Shown piece after piece: positions 15,891 to 24,421 of a DNA stretch of 64,000 nucleotides (its first letter is position 1; each line of letters starts with the position of its first letter). The stretch comes from Brevibacillus brevis NBRC 100599 (GTDB taxonomy: Bacteria; Bacillota; Bacilli; Brevibacillales; Brevibacillaceae), in contig NC_012491.1 of NCBI RefSeq assembly GCF_000010165.1, positions 4,471,501-4,535,500 of the forward strand, written 5' to 3'. The position numbers and the translations under genes were made by a program. The notes under the pieces were generated by a model, which worked only from the letters and a program-made list of their open reading frames with translations, did no database searches and had not been told where the DNA came from.

Positions 15891-15899
15891 ATTGTAGCA
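15891..15899 (-). promoter_or_regulatory. Extended -10 promoter for leader and rRNA methyltransferase
   Basis: On the minus strand TGCTACAAT is an extended -10 box. No good -35 is seen at 17 nt. The transcript would start near 15884, about 52 nt before the leader peptide ATG. Confidence 0.55.
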
Positions 15900-15928
15900 C
15901 ATTTCAGGAATATACAGGCACTTCCATT

Positions 15929-15991
15929 ACGGGAACGGGAGTCTTAGGGGGCAGGTACGCCGTCTATGTCTTGTTTTTGCTTCCTGCCCAT
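15929..15991 (-). other. Possible 20-codon small ORF after the ATP-grasp gene
   Basis: The minus strand has ATG 15991 with AGGAG 6 nt upstream and a stop at 15931-15929, giving a basic peptide that begins MGRKQKQDIDG. It follows the last exopolysaccharide-operon gene by 28 nt. The well-placed ribosome site is the only support; it may be chance. The rest of this gap holds no other gene I can support and no convincing terminator. Confidence 0.2.
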
Positions 15992-16019
15992 GCCCTGCTC
16001 CTGAAAAATATTTTTGCGC

Positions 16020-16979
16020 TCACTCCAACAGCATGACCTCATCGTATTTCATCAGGATGCTTCCTTCCTTGTACTCCCCCACTTTTGGCACATTCACCAA
16101 ACCCTTTATGTTTTGGAGAAGCGCACGAACGATGTTCACTCCGCTTTCGTGAGCATGCGGATACCCGCCGCCAAAACGGGGATTGATCTCCGACACAACG
16201 TACTGATCTCCGACCAAAAAACAATCGATGTCAATGGGTCCACGCGGCTCTAGGACACGGATGAGTTCCTTCGCAAGTGATAGCAGACGCGGATCTTTTA
16301 CCGCGAGGGAGCGATCCGTCTCCCCTGCCCGCATTCGCAGCTTTTTGCGGGTGAAAAGTGTCACCAGCTCCCCCGAGATCAGATCCACATAACCATCCAC
16401 TCCGTACTCCTCTGCCTGTAGGAACGGTTGAATGACGACATCCTCCATTTTTCCCATGAGCACGGACCATTCTTGGTCATTCTCCACACGTGTGATGCCC
16501 AAACTGGCACTTCCATACCGCGGCTTGACGATCAATGGATACGTAATCTGCCCTGCAAAAAGCGCTGCTTGTACCTCGTCCATTTTGGTAAAGGTGGGAA
16601 TGGCGGGAATCTGATGCGCGGACAAAAAATCATACGTTGCCCTCTTATCCAAGCACATCTGGATTACATCCCGGCTGGACACGATCACCTCGATGCCCTG
16701 CATGTAGAAACGATCAGCATGCGCTGCCAACAACGTCAGCTCAGGGTCTATTAAAGAGAGGATTGCCTTGATCTCGTATCGTTGGCACATGTGCAGAAGG
16801 GCATCGAGATAACCAGGATCATCGATACGCGGCACCTGCTCGTGATGATGAGCAGCGTACAAGGCCGGGGCCGTCGGATCGCAGTCTACTGCTATGATTC
16901 TGCCAGTGTCCCCCCATTCGCGTACAAAATAGTGGAGCAGCTTAACTCGTCTGCCTACACTGGTCACAAGTACGTTCAT
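16020..16979 (-). CDS. ATP-grasp ligase, last gene of the exopolysaccharide operon
   Basis: A 319-residue cytoplasmic ATP-grasp enzyme. The pre-ATP-grasp Rossmann part begins MNVLVTSVGRRVKLLHYF, as in CarB-like and amino-acid ligase-like members. ATP-binding Lys is in YPLIVKPRYGSASLGI (about residue 150), EEYGVDGYV follows, and the metal-binding motif is SEINPRFGGGYPHAHESG (about 270-287). ATP-grasp ligases activate a carboxylate as acyl phosphate and join it to an amine or thiol. It starts 1 nt after the PLP decarboxylase gene stop. The aminotransferase, decarboxylase and ligase trio suggests that an amino acid or amine is made and coupled to a sugar or glycan precursor; the substrate is unknown. 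Confidence 0.85.
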   Translation of the reverse strand: MNVLVTSVGRRVKLLHYFVREWGDTGRIIAVDCDPTAPALYAAHHHEQVPRIDDPGYLDALLHMCQRYEIKAILSLIDPELTLLAAHADRFYMQGIEVIVSSRDVIQMCLDKRATYDFLSAHQIPAIPTFTKMDEVQAALFAGQITYPLIVKPRYGSASLGITRVENDQEWSVLMGKMEDVVIQPFLQAEEYGVDGYVDLISGELVTLFTRKKLRMRAGETDRSLAVKDPRLLSLAKELIRVLEPRGPIDIDCFLVGDQYVVSEINPRFGGGYPHAHESGVNIVRALLQNIKGLVNVPKVGEYKEGSILMKYDEVMLLE

Positions 16980-18251
16980 TCAGTTCACTACCTCCTGCTT
17001 GTCAACGTGAAAACGATAAACCGATTCGGGAATGAATTGTTGAAGAGTCTCTTTTCCCCTAACAATGAACGCTTCATTTCCATCGATGGCAAGAACAGGC
17101 GGCCTCTCCCGAATAAATGGTGGATTAAAGACGAGCGTATAAGCTCCCACGTGCCCGAAGACAAAATAATCCCCGATATCAGGCAGTGGCCCCGTGTAGC
17201 CTTGAAGCAAATAATCTTTTTCCATGCACGTATACCCGACAACATGATAGGTCGCTTCGGGAACTGGCTTGCGGTTGCACACAAGTCGGGCTGGCAAGAG
17301 GTGAGAATGCATCGTCGGCTTGACATTGTGAATACTTCCATCCACGAGAACAAATCGCTCGCCTTTGTTTTCTTTTACATCGATGACTCGGCAAACAAAA
17401 TCAACGGCATCTGCCACAAGGGAAATTCCCGGCTCGAGAATCAGCAATGGCGCATGATCCAGCTCTGCCAGCTCCTCCTTCACAACTGATGTAATCGCTT
17501 CGGCGTACTCCTCAAAGGTTGGAGCAGCCGTCATCCCAAATGAGGTCGGGAGCTCGCCAAAAAATCCGCCTCCTATATCGATAAAAGCAAGCCGCTCTCC
17601 CAAATGCTGCTTCCCCAAACGGCATAGATGGCGCGTAATTTGGCGATACACGCCGACACTGCGATTGGTTGAAAAGTGTCCATGCAATCCGACTACATGC
17701 ACATTCGGGGCGACAGCTAACTGACTCAGGGCTTTTTCCAAATTGCCGTTTTCGACGCAAAAACCAAATCGGCTGACCTCGTACCCATTTTGCAGAGGAC
17801 TCACTCCACCCCTGGCCAAATCCACATTGATCCGTAGCCCAATCCGAAACGTCTGCTCGGGATACTGCATGGCGTAGGCCACCACCCACGGGATTTCCGA
17901 AAAAGAATCCAGATTGATCAGACTCCCCTGCTCCAAGGCAAAGTGAATGTCGTCTTCCGTTTTGAGCGGGCCGTTAAATATGATGGAGGCAGGATCGACG
18001 CCGAGCTTCCGGGCCAATTCGTACTCCAATCGAGAGACGACTTCCGCATGCGCCCCTAACTGATGCAGCTTTTGGCATAAAAACGGCAAGTAATTGGTCT
18101 TATACGAATACGCGACGACTACATGCTCATAGCGCCGAGTAAACGCTCGTTGGAAACGACGATAGTTGTCAGAGAGCTTCTCTGTGTCCAATACGTAAAA
18201 AGAAGACGAGCAAAGACTACGCCATTTTTCTAGCTGCTCATAACTATACAT
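16980..18251 (-). CDS. Type III PLP-dependent decarboxylase (ornithine/diaminopimelate decarboxylase-like)
   Basis: A 423-residue alanine-racemase-fold enzyme. The PLP Lys is in VVAYSYKTNYLPFL (about residue 50). HGHFSTN (about 196), FIDIGGGFFGELP (about 228) and the C-terminal barrel with VVGYTCMEKDYLL (about 340; Cys proton donor) match the decarboxylase pattern. It removes the alpha-carboxyl of an amino acid, or in biosynthetic clusters of a carboxylated conjugate. It overlaps the aminotransferase gene by 8 nt and abuts the ATP-grasp gene, so the three are translationally coupled. Enzymes of this type also occur in exosortase-associated exopolysaccharide clusters of proteobacteria. Substrate not known. 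Confidence 0.88.
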   Translation of the reverse strand: MYSYEQLEKWRSLCSSSFYVLDTEKLSDNYRRFQRAFTRRYEHVVVAYSYKTNYLPFLCQKLHQLGAHAEVVSRLEYELARKLGVDPASIIFNGPLKTEDDIHFALEQGSLINLDSFSEIPWVVAYAMQYPEQTFRIGLRINVDLARGGVSPLQNGYEVSRFGFCVENGNLEKALSQLAVAPNVHVVGLHGHFSTNRSVGVYRQITRHLCRLGKQHLGERLAFIDIGGGFFGELPTSFGMTAAPTFEEYAEAITSVVKEELAELDHAPLLILEPGISLVADAVDFVCRVIDVKENKGERFVLVDGSIHNVKPTMHSHLLPARLVCNRKPVPEATYHVVGYTCMEKDYLLQGYTGPLPDIGDYFVFGHVGAYTLVFNPPFIRERPPVLAIDGNEAFIVRGKETLQQFIPESVYRFHVDKQEVVN

Positions 18252-19416
18252 GGCGCACCCCCTGTTCCTGATTCAGGAGGCTACTCGTGATCACACCGAT
18301 GACTCGCTCCTGCTGTTCGGCGGTTAAGCTGGAACCAGACGGCAAGCAAACACCTTGGGCAAATAGCCGATCTGAAATACTCTCATCTGGTTGGTGTGGA
18401 TAGTATTGGCACTGTGCGAACAACGGTTGAAGATGCATCGGCTTCCACACGGGACGGGCTTCGATATTTTCTTTGCCCAGTTCATCGATCAGTTGTGCAG
18501 CTGAGAGGGTTGTATCCGCTGGATTCAGTGTCATCACCGTCAGCCATCGTGTGGATCGCCCTGTCGTCGGCTCGGGCATGAACGAAATACCAGGCAATTG
18601 TCCGAGGGCTTGTTCATAACGATTGAAAATCCCTCGCCTTGCCTCGATTCGCTCCTCCAAAACGTGCAGTTGGCCCCGGCCAATTGCAGCCAGCACGTTG
18701 CTCAACCGATAATTGTAGCCCATCTCTTCATGCTGGTAATGCTTGGCTGGCTCCTTCGCCTGCGTCGACCAGAAGCGCGCCTTTTCGATTGCCTCAACAT
18801 CATCGGAGACGAGCATTCCCCCACCTGAAGTCGTCATGATTTTATTGCCATTAAATGAAAAGGTCCCAACATGACCAAAGGCGCCGCTCATTCTCCCTTT
18901 GTATACAGCCCCCAACGATTCGGCTGCATCTTCCACCACGCGAACCCCATACTGCTCACAAAGCGCCATCAACGGTCCCATATCGGCGCTCTGTCCATAT
19001 AAATTGACGATGACGACCGCCTTGGGCAACTTGTCCGCTGCTGCCGCTTCCCGCAGGGCACGCTCTAATGCCAACGGAGACATATTCCAAGACCCGGCCT
19101 CGGAATCAATGAATACAGGAGTCGCTCCCTGGTACAAAATCGGATTGGCACTGGCGACGAAGGTGAGACTGGAGCAAAACACCGTGTCACCCGGAGCGAC
19201 ATCCGCTAGCCGAAGCCCGAGATGGATAGCAGCCGTACCAGAGGACACAGCCAGTGCAGCTTTTACGCCCACATACTGGGCAATCTCTCGCTCAAAGGCA
19301 TCGACGTGTTCCCCCAATGGTGCAATCCAATTGGAGGCAAAGGCGTCTGCCACCAACTCCCGCTCATCCTCCCCCATATGTGGCGGTGATAAAAATATCC
19401 GCTGCTTCGCACTCAT
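18244..19416 (-). CDS. DegT/DnrJ/EryC1/StrS-family aminotransferase
   Basis: A 390-residue PLP enzyme that usually aminates a nucleotide-linked keto-sugar. The N-terminal IFLSPPHMGEDERELVADAFASNW, AVSSGTAAIHLGLRL (about residue 58), VVEDAAESLGAVYKG (about 155) and PLP-Lys motif TFSFNGNKIMTTSGGGM (about 187) are typical. Start 19416 overlaps the upstream stop by one base and has GGGGG 8 nt before it; an in-frame start at 19491 would run deep into the neighbour. The 4-keto sugar made by the operon's PglF-like dehydratase is the natural candidate substrate, giving a 4-amino-4,6-dideoxy sugar as in PglE/WecE-type pathways. That link is inference. Confidence 0.9.
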   Translation of the reverse strand: MSAKQRIFLSPPHMGEDERELVADAFASNWIAPLGEHVDAFEREIAQYVGVKAALAVSSGTAAIHLGLRLADVAPGDTVFCSSLTFVASANPILYQGATPVFIDSEAGSWNMSPLALERALREAAAADKLPKAVVIVNLYGQSADMGPLMALCEQYGVRVVEDAAESLGAVYKGRMSGAFGHVGTFSFNGNKIMTTSGGGMLVSDDVEAIEKARFWSTQAKEPAKHYQHEEMGYNYRLSNVLAAIGRGQLHVLEERIEARRGIFNRYEQALGQLPGISFMPEPTTGRSTRWLTVMTLNPADTTLSAAQLIDELGKENIEARPVWKPMHLQPLFAQCQYYPHQPDESISDRLFAQGVCLPSGSSLTAEQQERVIGVITSSLLNQEQGVRHV

Positions 19417-20444
19417 TACGACGTCCCCCCATTGCGATAGGCAGGAAAAAAATCTTGCTCGCCAGCCTGATCGACCTGTAGTTTTTGGCACAAAGCCAGA
19501 TACACTTCCTCATCGTGAACTTTTTTGCCCATCCAGTAAGGAAAATGATTGCCGTTTGCAAACGAGGACTTGAAACGGAACAAGCCATCTCCATCCAGAT
19601 TTCCTCCTCCAAGGAGAAGTAGCTGTGCTCCATCCTGCTTTGCCTGCTGGATCATGGCGTCGAAGAGGAGGTGGTTGACGCCAAGCGCCATGTCTTCCGT
19701 ATGGGATGCCCCTAGCTGATAATGGGCGAATTGTTTTCCACTGAGCAAAAGCACTCCCGCCACCGGGCGATCCTCATGCATGGCGAGCAGAAGCCGCGGC
19801 TTGCACAGCGCTGTTTTTTTCATGAGTCCCCCAAAAAATTCAGGAGCATAGTAATAGTGCGCCGCGGCATGGTTACGGTCCATCGTCTCCCGATGCAGCT
19901 GGATAAAAGAATGCAACCGATCGATTCCGCCCAATGTAACCCGGACGTCGTTTGCCGCGGCCTTCCTCATATTTCTTCCTACGTTTTGTGTATAGTGGGC
20001 GCGGATGAAGGCAAGGGTGGGGCGTAAATCGACCGCCGTTACCATCCTCACCAGATCCAGTTGCATTTGATCCGCGAACAGCTCCGCATTCCCCAGCAAC
20101 GGATGAAAGCGAACCGTTTCTGTCAGATAGTTTTTGTACCGACAGTAGACGTGGAATTGCTCCTGGAACAATCGGGCAGCCGTCTGTCCTCCCACGACAA
20201 ATGGCCCTCCGTATCCAATCGAAACCAAATCAGCATAGCCGGGAATCCACCCATCCAGACGTCTGACCAAATAGGGATAGAAAACCTCGTTCTCCCCACT
20301 CTTGAAAAAAACAGCTTCTGGCGTGCCCTGCTCCATTTTGGCGTATAGCTGCACAAATTCTTTCGTGTAGGACACGTCTAACTTTAAAAATCGTCGCAAA
20401 TATTCGGTCCAATCATCCTGTTCCGACAGTACGATCAGGCTCAC
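19416..20444 (-). CDS. FemAB-like GNAT-fold protein
   Basis: A protein of about 342 residues with the FemABX/BioF2-like tandem GNAT fold. QNVGRNMRKAAANDVRVTLGG (about residue 150), LHRETMDRNHAA, and the C-terminal MHEDRPVAGVLLLSGKQFAHYQLGAS and HLLFDAMIQQAKQDGAQLLLLGGG are typical. Family members move amino acids from aminoacyl-tRNA to peptidoglycan; related proteins occur in exopolysaccharide clusters. The GTG at 20444 has GGGAGGGG about 5 nt upstream and is preferred; an upstream GTG at 20477 has no spacing to its site. It may transfer an amino acid or acyl group to the polymer, consistent with the terminal amine-handling genes. Confidence 0.8.
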   Translation of the reverse strand: MSLIVLSEQDDWTEYLRRFLKLDVSYTKEFVQLYAKMEQGTPEAVFFKSGENEVFYPYLVRRLDGWIPGYADLVSIGYGGPFVVGGQTAARLFQEQFHVYCRYKNYLTETVRFHPLLGNAELFADQMQLDLVRMVTAVDLRPTLAFIRAHYTQNVGRNMRKAAANDVRVTLGGIDRLHSFIQLHRETMDRNHAAAHYYYAPEFFGGLMKKTALCKPRLLLAMHEDRPVAGVLLLSGKQFAHYQLGASHTEDMALGVNHLLFDAMIQQAKQDGAQLLLLGGGNLDGDGLFRFKSSFANGNHFPYWMGKKVHDEEVYLALCQKLQVDQAGEQDFFPAYRNGGTS

Positions 20445-21060
20445 ATGCTCCCCTCCCAGCGCGCTCTGTGTTTTCACTCCCTCTGAAGTCTTCTACCGTG
20501 ACGCTGCCCTGCTGATTTATGCCTGTCGATTGAAAAACATGCTTGATCGTCAGACCGATAATCCGCATATCCAGAAAAAAGCTGCTATTTTCTACATACC
20601 AGACGTCCAGCTCGAACTTTTGCTCCCAGTCAATTGCATTTCTCCCATTGACCTGCGCCCAGCCTGTAATCCCCGGCTTTACATCGTGTCGCTTCAACTG
20701 CCGCGGCGTGTACAGCGGCAGGTACTCCATCAGCAGCGGTCTCGGCCCTACGAGACTCATTTCACCACGGAGCACATTCCATAATTGCGGCAGTTCATCC
20801 AAGCTATACTTGCGCAAAAGCGTTCCGAATGAACCTAATCTCTGCTCATCAGAGAGAAGCACTCCACTCTCATCACGCTCATTGGTCATCGTGCGAAATT
20901 TGTAAATGAAAAACGATTTTCCGTGCAAACCTGGTCGCTCTTGTACAAACAAAACCGGAGACCCCAGCTTCCAGCGGATGAGAAGACTCACCAGCAAGAT
21001 CAGTGGGGACAGTATGACGAGCATCAGGAAGGATACGCAACGATCAAACAAGGACTTCAT
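20413..21060 (-). CDS. Initiating sugar transferase (undecaprenyl-phosphate glycosyl-1-phosphate transferase)
   Basis: A 215-residue PglC/EpsL-size membrane enzyme that transfers a sugar-1-phosphate from a UDP-sugar to undecaprenyl phosphate, the first step in making the repeat unit. A single membrane hairpin (about 8-30) precedes the catalytic region with FIYKFRTM (about 52), YSLDELPQLWNVLRGEMSLVGPRP (about 85-108) and the PGITGWAQVNGRN box (about 128). The last 20 residues, beyond VTVEDFRGSE, look unstructured and overlap the FemAB-like gene. With a PglF-like dehydratase and a DegT aminotransferase in the operon, a di-amino or 4-amino 6-deoxy sugar is a plausible first sugar. Confidence 0.93.
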   Translation of the reverse strand: MKSLFDRCVSFLMLVILSPLILLVSLLIRWKLGSPVLFVQERPGLHGKSFFIYKFRTMTNERDESGVLLSDEQRLGSFGTLLRKYSLDELPQLWNVLRGEMSLVGPRPLLMEYLPLYTPRQLKRHDVKPGITGWAQVNGRNAIDWEQKFELDVWYVENSSFFLDMRIIGLTIKHVFQSTGINQQGSVTVEDFRGSENTERAGRGACEPDRTVGTG

Positions 21061-22054
21061 GTCGCACCTCCTGATGATTCCACTTCGCTGCCGCTTCCTC
21101 CATACTGAGGCTCTGCATGCCGTACCTATCGCGTAACATGGAATAATGCTGGAGTATTTCCTCCAAAAAGGAGAGATTCTCTTCCATGTGGTTCCCGAAG
21201 TTCTCCGGATGCCACCATAGATGGTACAAACGATTGTGCTCTGCCGTGTGAGTCAGGTCGCATTTGATTCTTTTCATGCGCCATTTTTCCAACCTCTGTA
21301 GTCGAGGATGATAAGGACGCAAAAACCGGCTGGATGGAACATCGATCATTCCATCTGGACTACGCTGCAATGAAACATAGTTGTTATGGCCGGAGAGATT
21401 CACATACGCATCCATCAGCCGCATGGCTCTTTTGAACAATGTCTCTTCGGCAGCCCCTCTTGTGTGGTACATCCAAGACTGCTCGTTGCCGCGATAGGAA
21501 CAGAATCCCTTTTTCTTGCACAAAGATAAATAAGCGGACTGCACCTGATTTCGCGGAAAAACAATGCTGGATGGGGCGTATCCTTTTTTGCGAGTTAATC
21601 TATGAAAAGAATCAAGGTCAGCAGCAAAAGCTTCGGGAGTCTGTCCCGGCTCTAGACAATAGTAGTGGGAAAGGGTGTGGCTTCCGATGAATTGATGCGG
21701 GTAAGAGGATATCAGCTTGATTAAGGAAGGAGCAAAATGATACGGGTCGACTTGCTCATGCTCTCCTATCGCATCTGTCTCCATATAGGGATAGGGTGAC
21801 AGCTTTTCATCGGAATACGCCGGGAGATGCCGTGGGACGACACTTGCCAACTCCTTGCGCGACTCGCAAAACAAAAAACCGACAGTAGCCCAGGTGACGT
21901 GCATTTCATACTTGGCAAACAGCTCCAAAAGTGCGGGGATCACTCGACGAACGCCTAACAAATTTTGCTCATAGGATGGAATGGTTCTCTTGTCTCGGAC
22001 GCCCCAGTAAAGTTCAAAGTCTAGGGAAATGACGAATGCTCCCGTCTTGTCCAA
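21044..22054 (-). CDS. Polysaccharide deacetylase-family protein
   Basis: A 336-residue NodB-homology protein without an obvious signal peptide, so probably cytoplasmic or acting at the inner membrane face. The catalytic Asp region is FVISLDFELYWGVRD (about residue 12) and the metal His pair lies in FIGSHTLSHYY (about 125). A 70-residue C-terminal extension carries a conserved-looking LYHLWWHPENFG. In exosortase-linked clusters similar deacetylases act on lipid-linked or nascent glycans. It overlaps the sugar transferase gene by 17 nt and the glycosyltransferase gene by 34 nt. It probably removes N-acetyl groups from the polymer or a precursor. Confidence 0.85.
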   Translation of the reverse strand: MDKTGAFVISLDFELYWGVRDKRTIPSYEQNLLGVRRVIPALLELFAKYEMHVTWATVGFLFCESRKELASVVPRHLPAYSDEKLSPYPYMETDAIGEHEQVDPYHFAPSLIKLISSYPHQFIGSHTLSHYYCLEPGQTPEAFAADLDSFHRLTRKKGYAPSSIVFPRNQVQSAYLSLCKKKGFCSYRGNEQSWMYHTRGAAEETLFKRAMRLMDAYVNLSGHNNYVSLQRSPDGMIDVPSSRFLRPYHPRLQRLEKWRMKRIKCDLTHTAEHNRLYHLWWHPENFGNHMEENLSFLEEILQHYSMLRDRYGMQSLSMEEAAAKWNHQEVRHEVLV

Positions 22055-23250
22055 TCTTCTCCGCTGCCTCCTTTCTCCTGCTCTCTTTCTTCTCGCAGCT
22101 GACCAGTCAGTTGGGCAAATAACGCCGCCTGCTTCGCAAGGACTGTCCGCTCATCGAAGTGCTCAAGCGCGATGCTGCGGCTATTCTGTCCGAATGCTTC
22201 TCTGAGTCTCGAATCCACTACGAGCTTTTTTAAGGCTGCATACAAGGGACTTACTTGTTTTGGTTCTACTAAAAATCCGTTCACACCGTCCCTGACTTCT
22301 TCCCGACATCCACGGATATTCGTAGCGACGATCGGTTTTGCCATCGCCATCGCCTCAATGATGGATCGAGGCAGCCCTTCGCGATGAGAGGGAAGAACAA
22401 AAATATCGCTTGTGGCCATCAGCTCCGGGATGTCTGTGCGGAACCCAGCCAAAATGATTTGCGGATGCTGTCGACAAAGCTCCACGAAGTTTTGCCCCCG
22501 CTGATCGCGTTCACTGGAAGATACGTCCCCCACCAACAAGAGGCGCAGACGCGGAAATTCGCCCGCCAGCTTGCGAAAGGCTTCCAACAGCTCAAAAATC
22601 CCTTTTTCCGAGACCATACGTCCCACATAGGTAATCACCACATGATCATCCTGCAGCCCGAGTGAGGACTTGATAGACTGGACCTTTTCTCTCGTAACGT
22701 GTCGTGGTTGAAAGCGTTCTGTGAGATCAACACCGTTGCCAATGTGCAGAATCCGCTCCGTCTTGGAGGAGAAGCCATCCTGCACGCTCAACTCGTAATC
22801 CTCTCGACTCTGAAGCAAAAGATAGTCGGTCATATGCCTGGCAAACCATTTTTCTAGCGTGTAGTACATCTGATACGTACTTTTGCTCATTCCCTCATGA
22901 AAGAAGTAGCCATGCGCTGTGTAAATGACATGCGACACTCCTGCCAGCCTTGCTGCCACACGCCCGAGAACAGCGGCAATTGGCGTATGGACATGCACGA
23001 CATCATATTTCTCCCGTTTCATCAGCCGATACAAGGCTCCAATTGTGCCCAAATTGGAAATCGGGTCGATCTTTCGCTTAATGGGGATACTTCGAAGCGT
23101 CAATCCCTTTGCTGTTAGCACATCAAAGCGTCCTGTATCCGAACACGCAGTATGCACCTCATAGCCTTCATCCATCAGCTTTTCAATCAGGGGATACAGC
23201 AAGCTTTCTACAGAGCGGTCAATTGCGCATACTTGCAAGATTTTTTTCAA
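22021..23250 (-). CDS. GT4-family glycosyltransferase
   Basis: A cytoplasmic GT-B fold enzyme of about 409 residues. The N-terminal domain starts KKILQVCAIDRSVESLLYPL and has YDVVHVHTPIAAVLGR; the C-terminal nucleotide-sugar domain has VVITYVGRMVSEKGIFELLEAF and the family signature DIFVLPSHREGLPRSIIEAMAMAKPIVAT, including the E-x7-E catalytic site. I chose TTG 23250 because GGTGAT lies 4 nt upstream and the fold begins there; ATG 23265 lacks a ribosome site. It is the only clear glycosyltransferase in the operon besides the initiating enzyme. A short repeat unit, or other glycosyltransferases elsewhere, would be needed. Confidence 0.92.
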   Translation of the reverse strand: MKKILQVCAIDRSVESLLYPLIEKLMDEGYEVHTACSDTGRFDVLTAKGLTLRSIPIKRKIDPISNLGTIGALYRLMKREKYDVVHVHTPIAAVLGRVAARLAGVSHVIYTAHGYFFHEGMSKSTYQMYYTLEKWFARHMTDYLLLQSREDYELSVQDGFSSKTERILHIGNGVDLTERFQPRHVTREKVQSIKSSLGLQDDHVVITYVGRMVSEKGIFELLEAFRKLAGEFPRLRLLLVGDVSSSERDQRGQNFVELCRQHPQIILAGFRTDIPELMATSDIFVLPSHREGLPRSIIEAMAMAKPIVATNIRGCREEVRDGVNGFLVEPKQVSPLYAALKKLVVDSRLREAFGQNSRSIALEHFDERTVLAKQAALFAQLTGQLREEREQEKGGSGEDWTRREHSSFP

Positions 23251-24421
23251 GCAGATCACCGCCATTTTTGATCTGACGCGTATTGATTTCGGCTGTCACG
23301 AAATACAGCGCGAGCAAGATCCAGAAAAACGTTTCGCGAATTCCGTTATGCGTGAGTCCATACAAAACTTGGAAGACAAGCGGATACCAAGCAACCAATC
23401 GATGCCCACGGACCGCCCCATAAATCATGAGAATAAACAACACCGTGCCTATTACGCCGTAGGAAAAGAACAGATTGGCTAAGGTAGAATGCAGCTCCAA
23501 CGAAATGCTGCTGTTAAATCGCTCGTACATCCCTTCCCCTGCTCCGAACAAAATGTACTGCGGATGGTTGGCAATCCGGTCATACCCCCGCGCTGCCAAA
23601 TTGTCATCCGAATCTTCGCCGAGTGTTACCATTCGTTCTTCGATTTGTGTGTAAATAGATGCGTCGCTCAGCACGTTTTCGTTGGTGTACAAATAGATGA
23701 AGAAGACAGTGAAGGACGAGACGAGCACGCAAAGCAGATTTATCCAAAACAAGCCCGTTCGTTCTTTGATGGAGAGGAGCAAAAAAACGAGGTACATCCC
23801 TACGGCACTAATGATCGCTGCTTTCGACAGGGACGCTGCAATGATGCTAAACGCCGTGCCTATCGAAATAAAGAGAGGAATGGTCTTTACAGACACGAAG
23901 CGAGCACACAGTAGGCATATTCCCATGCACAAGAGCCCAAAATAGCCGAGCTGGTTCGGATTGTTAAAGAACAACGATTGCCTGAACTCTCCGCTATCCG
24001 GTGACAAACCTGACACGAGAAGGAATGCCTGAACGAGCAAGGAAGTGGATGTAGCCAGGAAGATCCATTTGACGTACTCTTGCGGATTGCGCCTGAACAA
24101 AATAATCAGGGCAAACATCACGGCTCCGTTGTACATGTACCACTTGGTCGAGCTGAATACATCCATTTCCCCGCCCAGTGCAATCGCCCATATGCCATTC
24201 ACCATCATAATGTCGTACAAAAACAGAAGGGTAAGGAAGAGAAACAATCCGAGTCTGCGATTGACCCGCCCCAGGCGAAACAAGAAGCTGTAGGCGATCA
24301 AAATCAGCATAAGAAAATCGGCGATTTGCGGATTGCCACTTGGGAAGAAGTAGAAGGGCTTAAGCACCACATATAGCAAAAGAAGGATCTTGTCCGGGGA
24401 GAGCTTTTCCTTGATCATCAT
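23219..24421 (-). CDS. Wzy-like O-antigen polymerase/ligase
   Basis: A 400-residue integral membrane protein with about 10-12 hydrophobic helices. A large outer loop (about residues 255-310) contains AARGYDRIANHPQYILFGAGEGMYERF, the kind of loop seen in the Wzy/WaaL superfamily. It would join lipid-linked repeat units into polymer on the outer face of the membrane. Members of this family share little sequence; the call rests on the topology, the loop motif and the position between a flippase and a glycosyltransferase. It overlaps the glycosyltransferase gene by about 30-46 nt. Confidence 0.82.
   Translation of the reverse strand: MMIKEKLSPDKILLLLYVVLKPFYFFPSGNPQIADFLMLILIAYSFLFRLGRVNRRLGLFLFLTLLFLYDIMMVNGIWAIALGGEMDVFSSTKWYMYNGAVMFALIILFRRNPQEYVKWIFLATSTSLLVQAFLLVSGLSPDSGEFRQSLFFNNPNQLGYFGLLCMGICLLCARFVSVKTIPLFISIGTAFSIIAASLSKAAIISAVGMYLVFLLLSIKERTGLFWINLLCVLVSSFTVFFIYLYTNENVLSDASIYTQIEERMVTLGEDSDDNLAARGYDRIANHPQYILFGAGEGMYERFNSSISLELHSTLANLFFSYGVIGTVLFILMIYGAVRGHRLVAWYPLVFQVLYGLTHNGIRETFFWILLALYFVTAEINTRQIKNGGDLLEKNLASMRN

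Noticed and set aside
16782-17489. A 235-codon plus-strand open frame
   Set aside because: It is a shadow of the PLP decarboxylase and ATP-grasp genes, both of which show full family motifs.
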